A DNA stretch of 64,000 nucleotides from Gelidibacter pelagius (GTDB taxonomy: Bacteria > Bacteroidota > Bacteroidia > Flavobacteriales > Flavobacteriaceae). The DNA lies in NCBI RefSeq assembly GCF_017581925.1, contig NZ_JAGEVG010000004.1:62001-126000 (forward strand). Reading direction: 5' to 3'. Made by a program: the position numbers and the translations under genes. The notes below the pieces were generated by a model. It had not been told where the DNA came from, made no database searches, and worked only from the letters and a program-made list of their open reading frames with translations. Positions 50,973 to 61,181 of this stretch are shown piece by piece. Positions within the stretch are counted from its first letter, which is position 1, and every line of letters begins with the position of its first letter.

Positions 50973-53327
50973 TTGAAAAAATTGAAACTCATTTGCAGTC
51001 TGTCTCTCGTTTTATTGACCATTTCATCTTGCGCCCAAGATAAAAAGCCATTGGAGCTTTGGTATAACGCACCGGCTTCCGAATGGATGACCGAAGCTTT
51101 ACCTATAGGAAACGGTTATGTGGGCGCGATGTTTTTTGGAGGTATACACGAAGAGCAGATTCAGTTTTCAGAAGGCACGTTATGGTCTGGCGGGCCTGAT
51201 TCCAGTCCCGATTATAATTTTGGAATCCGAAAAGACGCCCACGAACATTTGCCCGAGGTAAGAGCTTTGTTGAAAGAAGGAAAAAAAGCTGAGGCACATA
51301 AAATTGCACAATCGGAATTTACAGGACTCATTGACACTGGCAAACGGTACAATGCGGACTTCGGCGATTATGGTGCCCAACAAACCATGGGAGATATCTT
51401 CATAAAAGTGGGGCATGTTGGTGAGGTGAACAATTATAAACGCAGTCTTGACATTAGCAATGCCTTGGGTAAGGTTGCATACAACATTGGGAAGGAGACC
51501 TATACCCGAACGTATTTTGGTAATTATCCAAGCAATACTATGGTCTATCGTTTTGAAAGCTCTAAAAAGACGGATTACGAAATCAGATTTGAAACGCCTC
51601 ATGTGATGGTTGCACAGGAATTTAAAGACGGCATATACACCTACGATGGAAAAGTAGCCGATAATGGAATGCCCTTTGAAACAAAACTATCGTTGAAATT
51701 AGCAGATGGTAAAATCACCTATAAGGATGGGATTATTTATATAAAGGATGCGACGGATGTCATCATCTTAAATACTTCTGCTACGGGTTATACACTAAAT
51801 TATCCAACCTATAAGGGCAATGACTATAAAGCCGCCAACAACGCCGTACTGCAAAAATGGGAAAGCACGACCTTTGATGCTTTGAAAAAAGAGCATCTCG
51901 CTGATTATTCCAATTTATTTGATCGGGTGAGTTTGAATTTGGGCGAAAGTCCGAAAGTTGACCTTCCTACCAACGAGCGTTTAATTGCTTACGCCAATGG
52001 TTCGGATGATAACGCTTTAGAAAGTCTCTACTTTCAATATGCACGGTATTTAATGATTTCGGCAAGTCGCCCCAACACGATGTCCATGCACTTACAGGGT
52101 AAATGGAACCATTCCACCAATCCGCCCTGGGCTGCTGATTATCATAGCAATATCAACTTGGAAATGATCTACTGGCCGGCAGAATTGACCAATCTATCTG
52201 AATGCCATGTCCCGTTTTTAGACTATATAGAAAGTCTGGTAGAACCGGGGAAATTGGCTGCGAAAGAATATTTCGATACCCGAGGTTGGATGACCAATAC
52301 CATGACCAATGCCTTTGGTTATACCTCCCCGGGATGGGGCGTAGATTGGGGTTTCTTTCCGACAGGTGCCGCTTGGTTTTCACAACATTTATGGGATCAT
52401 TACGACTTTACCCAAGATAAAACCTATCTAAAGGAAAACGCCTATCCCGTGATGAAGGAAGCCGCCTTATTTTGGATAGATTATCTGACCAAGGATGATA
52501 ACGGGAACTTAGTTTCAACCCCGTCTTATTCTCCAGAGCATGGTGGGATATCGGAAGGTGCCTCCATGGACCATCAGATTGCTTGGGATATCTTGAACAA
52601 TTGTATCAAAGCTGCTGAGGTGTTAGGGATAGATGATGAGTTCACCGCAACGGCAAAGCTGACCAGGGATGCGATTTTAAAACCTAAAATTGGTTCTTGG
52701 GGCCAACTACAGGAATGGACCGAAGATGTGGATGACCCAAAGAGCGATCATCGCCATGTTTCCCACTTATTCGCATTACATCCGGGGAATCAGATTTCAA
52801 CTGCTCAAACACCGGAATTGGCAGAAGCAGCACGAGTGACCTTAAATGCTCGTGGTGATAGTGGAACTGGCTGGTCTCGTGCATGGAAGATGAACTTCTG
52901 GGCACGATTAAACGATGGCAATCGCTCGCATAAGATGTTGAAAAACCTATTACAACCTGTTTCTAATACAAGCGTTGAGATGTCAACCGCTGGTGGGACT
53001 TACTCTAATTTGCTGTGTGCACATCCACCATTTCAACTGGATGGCAATATGGGAGGCGCTTCCGGAATGGTGGAAATGTTGCTCCAATCACAATCAGGAA
53101 TTATTGAGCTGTTGCCTTCTTTACCTGATGTATGGCCAGCAGGAGAGGTTAAAGGACTAAAAGCTCGTGGCGGTTTTGAAGTGGATATCCTATGGAAAAA
53201 TGGTCGTGTTGAGGCCGCTCAGATTGTTGGAAAACCAAATCAGGCTGGTGAACTTAAAGTCAATGATGAAAGGATAATCTTTCACTTAAATGCTGATGGT
53301 GTTTATAAATATTCAGATGAAAATTAA
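50973..53327 (+). CDS. GH95 alpha-L-fucosidase, exported
   Basis: 784 residues, starting at TTG ([20 protein letters not shown] in the genome, first residue read as Met); no in-frame ATG is closer to the signal peptide. The lipobox Cys predicts a lipoprotein. N-terminal beta-domain [32 protein letters not shown] is the GH95 signature. The (alpha/alpha)6 catalytic region has [40 protein letters not shown] near 375-415, [16 protein letters not shown] near 455, and [20 protein letters not shown] near 520. It hydrolyses fucosyl linkages, supplying L-fucose for the operon at 37.5-45 kb. Confidence 0.95.
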   Translation: MKKLKLICSLSLVLLTISSCAQDKKPLELWYNAPASEWMTEALPIGNGYVGAMFFGGIHEEQIQFSEGTLWSGGPDSSPDYNFGIRKDAHEHLPEVRALLKEGKKAEAHKIAQSEFTGLIDTGKRYNADFGDYGAQQTMGDIFIKVGHVGEVNNYKRSLDISNALGKVAYNIGKETYTRTYFGNYPSNTMVYRFESSKKTDYEIRFETPHVMVAQEFKDGIYTYDGKVADNGMPFETKLSLKLADGKITYKDGIIYIKDATDVIILNTSATGYTLNYPTYKGNDYKAANNAVLQKWESTTFDALKKEHLADYSNLFDRVSLNLGESPKVDLPTNERLIAYANGSDDNALESLYFQYARYLMISASRPNTMSMHLQGKWNHSTNPPWAADYHSNINLEMIYWPAELTNLSECHVPFLDYIESLVEPGKLAAKEYFDTRGWMTNTMTNAFGYTSPGWGVDWGFFPTGAAWFSQHLWDHYDFTQDKTYLKENAYPVMKEAALFWIDYLTKDDNGNLVSTPSYSPEHGGISEGASMDHQIAWDILNNCIKAAEVLGIDDEFTATAKLTRDAILKPKIGSWGQLQEWTEDVDDPKSDHRHVSHLFALHPGNQISTAQTPELAEAARVTLNARGDSGTGWSRAWKMNFWARLNDGNRSHKMLKNLLQPVSNTSVEMSTAGGTYSNLLCAHPPFQLDGNMGGASGMVEMLLQSQSGIIELLPSLPDVWPAGEVKGLKARGGFEVDILWKNGRVEAAQIVGKPNQAGELKVNDERIIFHLNADGVYKYSDEN

Positions 53328-53348
53328 TTGATGGTTAGACTCTGAGGT

Positions 53349-53780
53349 TTACGACCATAAAAACCAAGGAATTAAGTAGGCTACGATTCCAAAACCAAGA
53401 AAATAATAAATCAGCAATCTTTTGTATTTGGAAGTATCTGAGAGACTGATTTTCTTCGTGACTCTATAACCTATGGTAATTATAACGGCAGCCAATAGCA
53501 TTCCAATAGGGTGTTCTACAATATAAAACCTTGAGATGGAATGTCCCATGGATTCTCCTGAAAAGTTTGACATTCCCAAAGGAGATAAAAAATATAGAAT
53601 TAAACCAATTAGTATCTGGATGTGCATGGTAACCATTCCTATCAAGGCAGCAACTTTCACTGATTTGTTGAAAGGTTTTTTTAATAAAAATCGCACAAGA
53701 ATGAAAATAATTACAACCAATAAGAGGAACAGTAAAAGCATTCCAATGCCGTTATGTGATTCTTTAAGAATAGTGTACAT
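53349..53780 (-). CDS. Four-helix membrane protein, cytochrome b-like annotation
   Basis: 143 residues with four hydrophobic segments (MLLLFLLLVVIIFILVRFLL, IGMVTMHIQILIGLILYFL, HPIGMLLAAVIITIGYRV, LLIYYFLGFGIVAYLIPWFLW) and histidines at the ends of helices 1, 2 and 3 that could bind haem. It belongs to a Bacteroidota family often called cytochrome b-like, whose function is unproven. It follows the azurin gene after nine bases in the same direction, so electron transfer with azurin is a reasonable guess. Confidence 0.72.
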   Translation of the reverse strand: MYTILKESHNGIGMLLLFLLLVVIIFILVRFLLKKPFNKSVKVAALIGMVTMHIQILIGLILYFLSPLGMSNFSGESMGHSISRFYIVEHPIGMLLAAVIITIGYRVTKKISLSDTSKYKRLLIYYFLGFGIVAYLIPWFLWS

Positions 53781-53789
53781 TTTTTGAAT

Positions 53790-54305
53790 TTATTTAACGT
53801 TAAACTTACCTTTCATGATAGCAGAATGACCTGGAAAGGAGCACAAGAAATCGTATGTTCCTTTTGCAGGTACCTTGAAAATAACGGTGGTACTATCTCC
53901 GCCTCCAATAAGATCTGTATGAGCGATAACATGCTTTAAATCTCTTGGGATATAGTCGTTTTCCTTTGCTTTAATTGCGATTTTGGCAAATTCAGAAACG
54001 GAAACTCCTTTGCTAATCAGTACAAAGTTATGGCCCATTGCGGTAACAGGCATCGTACCGGTGTGTTTAAGGGTTAGAATTACGGTTTGACCTTCAAAGG
54101 CAGTGATTTCGCTCTTGTCAAATTGCATTTTATCGTTAGAATTCAATAGGATGGTTATCGTGTCCTGTTTTGATAGTTTTTCTAATTCTTCACTGGTCAT
54201 TTCCTTTTTTACCATTTCAGTTTTTGATGTTTCCTTGCATGAAACAAAGCCTACAAGGACCAATGTCAAAATTAGAAAAGTGGAGGTAAGTCTATAGGGT
54301 TTCAT
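53790..54305 (-). CDS. Azurin-type blue copper lipoprotein
   Basis: 171 residues with a lipoprotein signal (FLILTLVLVGFVSC). The cupredoxin domain begins near DTITILLNSNDKMQFDKSEITAFEGQTVILTLKHTG. Copper ligands are His in MGHNFVLIS, Cys and His in DFLCSFPGHSAIMKG, and Met. The membrane-anchored azurin would shuttle electrons in the periplasm. It forms an operon with the membrane protein that follows. A TATATTTG -7 element lies on the minus strand at 54322-54329, 17 bases before the start. Confidence 0.93.
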   Translation of the reverse strand: MKPYRLTSTFLILTLVLVGFVSCKETSKTEMVKKEMTSEELEKLSKQDTITILLNSNDKMQFDKSEITAFEGQTVILTLKHTGTMPVTAMGHNFVLISKGVSVSEFAKIAIKAKENDYIPRDLKHVIAHTDLIGGGDSTTVIFKVPAKGTYDFLCSFPGHSAIMKGKFNVK

Positions 54306-54321
54306 TATATTATATTTTTGG

Positions 54322-54329
54322 CAAATATA
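54322..54329 (-). promoter_or_regulatory. Candidate -7 element for the azurin gene
   Basis: TATATTTG on the minus strand, immediately before the azurin start. The -33 TTG is absent. Confidence 0.4.
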
Positions 54330-54370
54330 AGGCTTATGAGTTCCCTTTTAGAGGATGTTTTATGCTGAAG

Positions 54371-55435
54371 TTAGGATAAATCAATCATTTTTCGATACAT
54401 CGAAGGTGTGGCATTCGTTTCGTTTTTAAAAAGTCGACTAAAATATGAAGCGTCATCAAAACCCAATTCTGTACTGATCTCCTTGATGTTCATATTGGTT
54501 TGAAGGAGTAATACTTTAGCTTCTAAAATGATGGTTTCCTTAATGATTTTCGAGGTTGTTTTTCCTGATTGCTGCTTCACACGTTTATTGAGGTGATTAG
54601 GGGTGATGTTCAGCGCTGATGCATATTTTTGAATGGTCCAATGTTGTTTGAATTTCTTGTGAACTAAACACATGAAGTTGAGAAAAATAGCATTATTCAG
54701 CCTTGGTTTAAGCTCTTGTTTTTTTACCGTTAAAAACAATTCTGCAATAAAAGTAGAAAGATAAAAAGTGATTAAACGATCGTTGTTGGGATTCTTTTTA
54801 CGATGTTTAAACAGCTCGACCATACGAACTAATAATAACTCTAAACTGGATGCTTCTTTTTGAGTGATCTTCAAATAATTTTGATGACTTGGTTGTGTGA
54901 TCCAGATGCCCAAAAACGGGTTCGCTCCAATAAACTCATCTGAAAAATGACAATAAAATCCTTCAAGATCCACAGAAACTAATGTGGTAGTGGTGATATT
55001 GTTTTTGGGCGTAAATAGAAAATCGTTTTTCTTCAATTGATAAGACTCAAGTCCTAAGCTTTTCGTCATAATGCCATTAGTGATAAAAACAAAGTCGTGA
55101 ACCGTTTTTTTATGCGGCGGGAGGGGAAGATTGAGATAGACATCATCGTCCTTAAAAGAATGAATGAAAAACTCAGCGATACTGTCATCATTCAATAATT
55201 TATCCGTGTTGTTTTTGATGTGATCTTTTCTGAAAATCGTCGGACTTAATATCGGGATGTTGGGTTTTGATGTTTTCAAAGGTTTATGAGATAACACTGG
55301 TAGTAGATTTTTAATGAGTTTCCGTAGCGAATTATTATAGCATCGACATGGATTAATATTAAGCATAAAATTACGGACTTTAATAATAAATTGCGCCATT
55401 GTGATTTTGCTCCGTCCGTATTTTTTTTGTTTCAT
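54371..55435 (-). CDS. AraC-family transcriptional regulator
   Basis: 354 residues from the ATG at 55433-55435 (MKQKKYGRSK); a GTG at 55453 is possible but lies inside the divergent glpD promoter region, and a start nearer the domain (about LKTSKPNIPIL) is also plausible. A sensor domain of about 170 residues precedes the C-terminal AraC-type double HTH: TIQKYASALNITPNHLNKRVKQQSGKTTSKIIKE and NIKEISTELGFDDASYFSRLFKNETNATPSMYRK. The regulon is unknown. It is divergent from glpD and follows the azurin operon in a tail-to-head arrangement. Confidence 0.85.
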   Translation of the reverse strand: MKQKKYGRSKITMAQFIIKVRNFMLNINPCRCYNNSLRKLIKNLLPVLSHKPLKTSKPNIPILSPTIFRKDHIKNNTDKLLNDDSIAEFFIHSFKDDDVYLNLPLPPHKKTVHDFVFITNGIMTKSLGLESYQLKKNDFLFTPKNNITTTTLVSVDLEGFYCHFSDEFIGANPFLGIWITQPSHQNYLKITQKEASSLELLLVRMVELFKHRKKNPNNDRLITFYLSTFIAELFLTVKKQELKPRLNNAIFLNFMCLVHKKFKQHWTIQKYASALNITPNHLNKRVKQQSGKTTSKIIKETIILEAKVLLLQTNMNIKEISTELGFDDASYFSRLFKNETNATPSMYRKMIDLS

Positions 55436-55475
55436 TTCATTTGAATGATACACTATTTATGGAGGATATAATATT

Positions 55476-55483
55476 TATATTTG
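55476..55483 (+). promoter_or_regulatory. Candidate glpD promoter -7 element
   Basis: TATATTTG 31 bases before the TTG start of glpD. No TTG at the ideal -33 position, so an activator may be required. Confidence 0.45.
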
Positions 55484-55513
55484 AAACTGAATAGTCATTC
55501 TAACCCATAGCCT

Positions 55514-57076
55514 TTGTTCGATAGAAAATCTTTAGTAGAACCTTTGGATAGCAGTCCTGATTGGGATGTTATTATTATAGGTGGCGGGGCAACGGGTCTC
55601 GGGGTTGCGTTGGACAGTGTCACCAGAGGTTACAAGACCCTGCTTTTGGAACAATCTGATTTTGCAAAGGGAACTTCTAGTAGAAGCACAAAATTGGTGC
55701 ATGGCGGTGTACGTTATTTGGCGCAAGGTAATATTGACTTGGTTCAGGAAGCCTTATACGAGCGAGGACTGATGTTGAAAAACGCATCACATTTGGTGAA
55801 GAATCAATCGTTTATTATTCCTAATTATAAATGGTGGGATACTATAATTTACACTGTGGGATTGAAAATTTACGATTTTTTGGCAGGAAAATTAAGCTTT
55901 GGCAAGTCTACCAGAATTTCAAAAAAGGATACCTCACGCCGACTTTCAACCATCAAAACAGAACATCTTAAAGGAGGTGTGGTTTATCATGATGGGCAAT
56001 TTGATGATGCCCGATTGGCAGTCAATATTGCTCAGACTGCAATTGAACAGGGGGCATCGGTATTGAATCACTTTAAGGTAGTTCGATTGCAAAAGGATGC
56101 CGACGGGAAAGTCAATGGTGTTACAGCTCTTGATCAGGAATCAGATAAAGAATATAATTTCAATGCTAAAGTAGTGATCAACGCAACTGGCGTATTTACC
56201 GATGAGATCTTGCAAATGGATATTGCTGATGCCAAAAATACAGTAAGACCTAGTCAAGGCATCCACTTGGTGCTGGACAGCTCCTTTCTGCCAGGCAATG
56301 ATGCTATCATGATTCCTAAAACAGCTGATGGGAGAGTACTTTTTTTGGTGCCTTGGCATCATAGAGTGGTGGTTGGTACTACCGATACGCTGCTCGATAG
56401 CCATAGCTTGGAACCTAAACCTCTTGAAGAGGAGATTGACTTTATTTTGGAAACTGCCAACGCCTATTTGAATAAACACGTGTCCAGGGCTAATGTGTTG
56501 AGCATCTTTGCAGGATTAAGACCGCTGGCTGCACCAAAAGATCCTTCAGAAAAAACCAAGGAAATTTCGAGAAGTCATAAAATAATAGTGTCAGCTTCTG
56601 ATTTAATTACCATTACTGGAGGTAAATGGACGACCTATAGAAGGATGGCCCAGGACACTATTAACAAGGTGATTTCTTTAGGTAAGTTGCCGCGTCGGGA
56701 ATGTCAAACAAAGCATTTGAGTATCCATGGCGCCGACGGTTCCGCAGAAGATTCCGACCACCTATACATTTATGGAACAGATCAAAAAGCTATTGAACAA
56801 CTAATCAAAGAGTCGCCAGGACTCGGTGAAAAATTACATCCAAGATTGGAGTTTTTAAAAGCCGAAGTGGTCTGGGCTGTAAAAAACGAAATGGCCTTAA
56901 CGGTAGAAGATGTCTTGGCAAGACGTGTGCGCATCCTGTTTTTGGATGCGAAAGCTTCTCAAGACGTCGCACCAGAAGTTGCTGAGATATTGGCACAGTA
57001 TTTAGATAAGGACGAGGTTTGGATACAATCACAGATTGAGGAGTTTACCCAATTGGCAGATCAATATATTGTATAA
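55514..57076 (+). CDS. glpD: Aerobic glycerol-3-phosphate dehydrogenase
   Basis: 520 residues. Starts at TTG (read as Met, then FDRKSLVEPL); no ATG precedes the FAD motif. FAD-binding VIIIGGGATGLGVALDSVTRGYKTLLLEQSDFAKGTSSRSTKLVHGGVRYL is the strong GlpA/GlpD signature, with DARLAVNIAQTAIEQGA, GIHLVLDSSFLPG, VGTTDT and GGKWTTYRRMAQD following. Membrane-associated oxidation of glycerol-3-P to DHAP feeds electrons to quinone. A downstream GDPD-type lipoprotein could supply glycerol-3-P from phospholipid headgroups. Confidence 0.95.
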   Translation: MFDRKSLVEPLDSSPDWDVIIIGGGATGLGVALDSVTRGYKTLLLEQSDFAKGTSSRSTKLVHGGVRYLAQGNIDLVQEALYERGLMLKNASHLVKNQSFIIPNYKWWDTIIYTVGLKIYDFLAGKLSFGKSTRISKKDTSRRLSTIKTEHLKGGVVYHDGQFDDARLAVNIAQTAIEQGASVLNHFKVVRLQKDADGKVNGVTALDQESDKEYNFNAKVVINATGVFTDEILQMDIADAKNTVRPSQGIHLVLDSSFLPGNDAIMIPKTADGRVLFLVPWHHRVVVGTTDTLLDSHSLEPKPLEEEIDFILETANAYLNKHVSRANVLSIFAGLRPLAAPKDPSEKTKEISRSHKIIVSASDLITITGGKWTTYRRMAQDTINKVISLGKLPRRECQTKHLSIHGADGSAEDSDHLYIYGTDQKAIEQLIKESPGLGEKLHPRLEFLKAEVVWAVKNEMALTVEDVLARRVRILFLDAKASQDVAPEVAEILAQYLDKDEVWIQSQIEEFTQLADQYIV

Positions 57077-57440
57077 GTGAGCCAATCTTAGGTACCAGTT
57101 TTCCGAGTCATTAGTTCTATCACTATTCATTATGAAATAGTACTGAAAATCGATTGGTTTTTATCGGAAAGGCACATCATTTTTAAGAACTATGCTTAGT
57201 CTTAATTAAAGTATTCGTACAGTAACAACGTTTTTTTGCTGGAAAATGCGTTGGATCAATTAAAAGAAGATGGTTCCCCGATTTTCGTTTGTTATAATAA
57301 TCTCTAGTAATTAGTGCCGAATTATTTTAAAATACTGTATTTTAAAAACAAATTTACAAACTAGGGCATATCTTCGGCTTAATATCGAAGACAGTTTTTA
57401 AGCTGACATCTTGGTTTGACATTTTTTAAAAATTCACAAT
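57077..57440. other. Intergenic region, no gene seen
   Basis: AT-rich. A short open stretch (57236-57304) reads LLENALDQLKEDGSPIF on the plus strand but lacks a good start or relatives that I recognise. No terminator or promoter stands out. Confidence 0.5.
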
Positions 57441-59018
57441 ATGCGTTATGTTTTTATAATTTTAACCGTCATTTCACTGCATGCATGCAAATCGACCGAA
57501 TTACCGGTTGCTGTAACGTTTTCAGAAAATCCTGTGATTGCCCACAGAGGTGCTTGGAAGGCGCAAAACCTTCCCCAAAACTCTATTGCATCGTTAAAAC
57601 ATGCCATAGAATTGGGGTGTGCTGGTTCAGAATTTGACGTACGTATGACTTCGGACAACGTGTTGGTCGTTAATCATGATCCTGACCACAAAGGTTTGTT
57701 TATTGAGGAGACCACCTATTCAGAATTGTCAAAACACAAATTGTCCAATGGTGAGGTCTTACCAACCTTAAGAGATTATCTGCTTGCAGGCATGGACAAC
57801 AATTATCGCACAGGCTTAGTTTGCGAAATCAAACCTTCCAAAACAGAAGGTCGGAATGAGCTCATGGCAGAAAAAGTATTGGATTTGGTGAATGAGTTGA
57901 ACGCTGAAAAGTATATCTCCTATTATATCAGTTTTAGTTATGAGCTTTTAAAAAAGATCATAGAAATAGATCCGAATGCCAAAACACAGTTTTTGGACGG
58001 GTCCAAGTCTCCTGAAATCCTAAATAACGATGGCATAACAGGATTGGATTATGCAACTGGTGTCTATAAACGAAATCCCGAATGGATAGAAAGTGCAAAG
58101 AAACATAATCTAAAATTAAATGCTTGGACTGTCAATAAATCCCAAGATATCGATATGTTTTTGACTCATGATTTTGATTATATCACCACGGATATGCCAG
58201 AACTGGTGTTTGAACGCATGCAAAATCGGATTCAAAAGAAACCAGAAAACGAACTCAAGGTCATGACCTATAATGTGCGCCTTGATATTGCATCAGACGA
58301 AGAAAATGCGTGGCCCAATAGAAAGGACTTTCTAACTTCTCAGGTCCTGTTTTTGGAACCCGACATTCTTGGGGTTCAGGAAGCAAAGCCGAATCAGGTA
58401 GAGGACTTAAAAGCATCTTTAAAGAATTACAAGTTTTTTGGTAAAGGTCGTGATGGCGGACAGAAAGGTGAGCATGCGGGAATTTATTTTAATACCAAGA
58501 ATTTAAGTGTTGAGCAAGAACATACATTTTGGCTTTCTGAAACTCCGGAAGTTGTCTCCAAGGGTTGGGATGCTGCCTATCCAAGGGTTTGCACGTATGG
58601 ATTATTTACATTGAAGCAAACCAAACAGAAAATATGGGTATTCAACACCCATTTGGATCATATTGGTAAGGTGGCCCAAAAAGATGGCATGCTGCTTATT
58701 TTGGATAAGATTAAAGCGGTGAACACCACAAATTATCCGGTGATCATTATGGGCGATTTTAATGTAGAACCAGATTCAGAAGTCATAAAAATTTTAAAAA
58801 CCCAACTTTCAGACTCTCGAGAAAAAGCTGAGGTTGTTTTTGGACCCGAAGGTACGTTCAATGCGTTTAAATATGATGAGCCTGTAACCAGAAGAATTGA
58901 TTATATCATAGTTTCTAATGGGATTAAGGTTGAAAAATATGCGACGCTTTCAAGTTCAATTGATCTGAGATTTCCTTCGGATCATTTTCCGGTTTTTGTC
59001 ACGGTCATAGTTGAATAA
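57441..59018 (+). CDS. Fused glycerophosphodiesterase and EEP hydrolase lipoprotein
   Basis: 525 residues. Signal MRYVFIILTVISLHAC places it in the envelope. Residues 30-265 form a GDPD domain: VIAHRGAWKAQNLPQNSIASLKHAIELGCAGSEFDVRMTSDNVLVVNHDPD with the His, Glu and Asp of the active site. Residues 270-525 form an EEP domain: LKVMTYNVRLD, LGVQEAKPNQ, WVFNTHLDHIG, VIIMGDFNVEPDS, RRIDYIIVSN and SDHFPVFV. The first half releases glycerol-3-P from glycerophosphodiesters; the second may hydrolyse another phosphoester, such as phosphoinositol or sphingomyelin-like headgroups. It lies downstream of glpD. Confidence 0.9.
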   Translation: MRYVFIILTVISLHACKSTELPVAVTFSENPVIAHRGAWKAQNLPQNSIASLKHAIELGCAGSEFDVRMTSDNVLVVNHDPDHKGLFIEETTYSELSKHKLSNGEVLPTLRDYLLAGMDNNYRTGLVCEIKPSKTEGRNELMAEKVLDLVNELNAEKYISYYISFSYELLKKIIEIDPNAKTQFLDGSKSPEILNNDGITGLDYATGVYKRNPEWIESAKKHNLKLNAWTVNKSQDIDMFLTHDFDYITTDMPELVFERMQNRIQKKPENELKVMTYNVRLDIASDEENAWPNRKDFLTSQVLFLEPDILGVQEAKPNQVEDLKASLKNYKFFGKGRDGGQKGEHAGIYFNTKNLSVEQEHTFWLSETPEVVSKGWDAAYPRVCTYGLFTLKQTKQKIWVFNTHLDHIGKVAQKDGMLLILDKIKAVNTTNYPVIIMGDFNVEPDSEVIKILKTQLSDSREKAEVVFGPEGTFNAFKYDEPVTRRIDYIIVSNGIKVEKYATLSSSIDLRFPSDHFPVFVTVIVE

Positions 59019-59173
59019 GGGAAGTGAACCAATGAAATTTCCATGGTTGTTTTCAAACGGTTGCGGAAGGTCAGCCTTAAAAAATTAATTCATCATTGAT
59101 ATACTTGAAAATCTCATTACCTTAGTTAAAATGTTGAAACGCGCAGAATCATTCTGCTGTTCATGGTAAAGAA

Positions 59174-59935
59174 ATGTTTATGATTGGAATTGTGGGAGGT
59201 GTTGGACCTTATGCAGGAATTGATTTATTAAAGAATATTTTCGATAACACATTGGCCAAAAGGGATCAGGACCATTTGGATGCATTGTTGTTTTCTTTAC
59301 CGTCCAAGATCAAGGATAGAACAGAATACCTCTTAGGAGAAGTCGATGAAAACCCTGGCTACTCTATTGCAAAAATAATTTCAGACTTAGAGAAATCGGG
59401 CGCTACAGTCGTTGGTATACCTTGTAATACTGCACATTCACCTGAGATTTTTTCTTTGGTTATGGACGAATTGCACAAGCAGGGGAGTCACATTGAGCTA
59501 CTACATATGATCAATGAAACGATCGATTTTATTAAAGTGAATTATCCGCATGTTTCTAAAATAGGCGTGCTTTCTACAACGGGGACCTATAAGCAAAAAA
59601 TTTATTCAAATGCCCTAAAACATAATGGTTTTGAGGCTGTTGTACCTACTTTGGATCTACAGGAAAGATGTGTTCATCCAGCAATTTACCATCCAGAATA
59701 TGGAATAAAATCAAAGTCGAATCCTTTTCATCCAGATGCAAAAAACAATTTAGAGATTGCCATTGATTATCTTAAAGAAAACGGTGCAGAAGCTGTGATT
59801 TTAGGATGCACTGAAATACCTTTGGTAATCACTACCAAGGAAGTCAATGGTATGATTGCAATCAATCCTACCAACGTATTGGCAAGAAAATTAATTCATA
59901 AAATAAATCCAGCAAAACTAAAACCTTATAACTGA
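59174..59935 (+). CDS. Aspartate/glutamate racemase-family protein
   Basis: 253 residues, cytoplasmic. IGIVGGVGPYAG near 4-15, VVGIPCNTAHSPEIF with Cys84 and VILGCTEIPLV with Cys212 are the two catalytic cysteines of the Asp/Glu racemase superfamily. It probably interconverts L- and D-aspartate or glutamate; hydantoin-type racemases are an alternative. It overlaps the following peptidase start by one base (TGATG). With that gene and the D-serine dehydratase it suggests D-amino acid use. Confidence 0.87.
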   Translation: MFMIGIVGGVGPYAGIDLLKNIFDNTLAKRDQDHLDALLFSLPSKIKDRTEYLLGEVDENPGYSIAKIISDLEKSGATVVGIPCNTAHSPEIFSLVMDELHKQGSHIELLHMINETIDFIKVNYPHVSKIGVLSTTGTYKQKIYSNALKHNGFEAVVPTLDLQERCVHPAIYHPEYGIKSKSNPFHPDAKNNLEIAIDYLKENGAEAVILGCTEIPLVITTKEVNGMIAINPTNVLARKLIHKINPAKLKPYN

Positions 59936-61074
59936 TGACAAGAATTATATTGGTATTCATTCTAATGGTTAGCATACCCTTCCAAAATAGTGCTCAAGAA
60001 CGACAACGAGCGCGTGATTTGGGCGTTAAACCAGGAATTCTGACTCCTGGAAAATACAATGCCATTACTGATGTAGCTGGTGTTTCTGTAGGCCAAAAGA
60101 CCTTGAATATAGGCGATTCCATTCGTACGGGGGTAACCGTTATTTTACCACATCAAGGCAATCTATTTAAAGAGAAAGTCCCTGCCGGTATTTTTGTAGG
60201 CAATGGCTTTGGGAAGTCAATTGGAACCACACAAATTGAGGAGTTGGGAAATATTGAATCACCGATAGCCTTAACGAACACATTGAACGCTTTTTTGGTA
60301 GCGAATGCACTTGTTGATTACACATTGAGCATTCCGGAAAACTCGGGAATTAGGTCGGTCAATCCCATTGTTGGAGAAACCAATGATGGTTGGTTGAATG
60401 ATATTAGAGGGCGCCATGTACAAACTTCTGACGTTATGGAGGCCATCAATATTGCTACAACTAAAGAAGTGCTTGAAGGTAATGTAGGAGCTGGGACGGG
60501 TACAAATACGCTTGGTTTTAAGGGAGGCATTGGAACGTCTTCACGTGTACTTCCCAAAGCTAAAGGTGGATATACCGTAGGGGTATTGGTACAGACAAAT
60601 TTTGGTGGCATTTTGCGAATTAACGGAGCGCCTGTAGGTAAAGAGTTGAACAATTATTACATGGCCAACGACGTCCCGTATCAAGTTGATGGCTCGTGCA
60701 TGATAATTATTGCCACAGACGCCCCGCTTTCAAGTAGAAACTTACAACGCCTGGCGCGACGTTCATTTTTAGCTTTTGGGGCAGTAGGTTCCTTCTCGTC
60801 AAATGGAAGTGGCGATTACAGCATTGCTTTTAGTACCCATAAAGATGTTAGAGTTCCACATGATCCTGAAGCAATTGAACAAAACAGTCCCGAAGTCCTA
60901 AATGACTTTATGTCTCCTTTGTTTTTGGCTGTCTTTGAAGCTACCGAAGAAGCCATTTATAATTCCATGTTTAAGGCTGAGGACATTGTTGGGCAAAAAG
61001 GAAGGAAAATGAAAGCACTGCCCATAAAGGAAACCTTGGAGATCTTGGATAAATACAAGGCTCGTGAAAACTAA
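59935..61074 (+). CDS. P1-family (DmpA/BapA) peptidase, exported
   Basis: 379 residues with a signal peptide (IILVFILMVSIPFQNSAQ). S58 family: ITDVAGVSVGQKTL, VTVILPHQGN, FVGNGFGKSIGT, NVGAGTGTNTLGFKGGIGTSSRV, which includes the autocleavage site and nucleophile, and FLAFGAVGSFSSNGSGDYSIAFSTH. These enzymes cleave D-aminoacyl, L-aminoacyl or beta-aminoacyl peptides. The signal implies a periplasmic role. It is translationally coupled to the racemase. Confidence 0.9.
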   Translation: MTRIILVFILMVSIPFQNSAQERQRARDLGVKPGILTPGKYNAITDVAGVSVGQKTLNIGDSIRTGVTVILPHQGNLFKEKVPAGIFVGNGFGKSIGTTQIEELGNIESPIALTNTLNAFLVANALVDYTLSIPENSGIRSVNPIVGETNDGWLNDIRGRHVQTSDVMEAINIATTKEVLEGNVGAGTGTNTLGFKGGIGTSSRVLPKAKGGYTVGVLVQTNFGGILRINGAPVGKELNNYYMANDVPYQVDGSCMIIIATDAPLSSRNLQRLARRSFLAFGAVGSFSSNGSGDYSIAFSTHKDVRVPHDPEAIEQNSPEVLNDFMSPLFLAVFEATEEAIYNSMFKAEDIVGQKGRKMKALPIKETLEILDKYKAREN

Positions 61075-61181
61075 CCGGATATAATACCAATTTATTTTTT
61101 AATGTCGTGTTTGCTTCCGTGAGGTATAATGCCGATACAGATATGGTGTCAAGTCTGTTGACGATTAATTCTATGGGTGAT

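Noticed and set aside
57236-57304. Short open frame LLENALDQLKEDGSPIF... between glpD and the GDPD fusion
   Set aside because: It begins with a stop-flanked TTG, is only about 22 codons, and shows no domain or signal; treated as chance.
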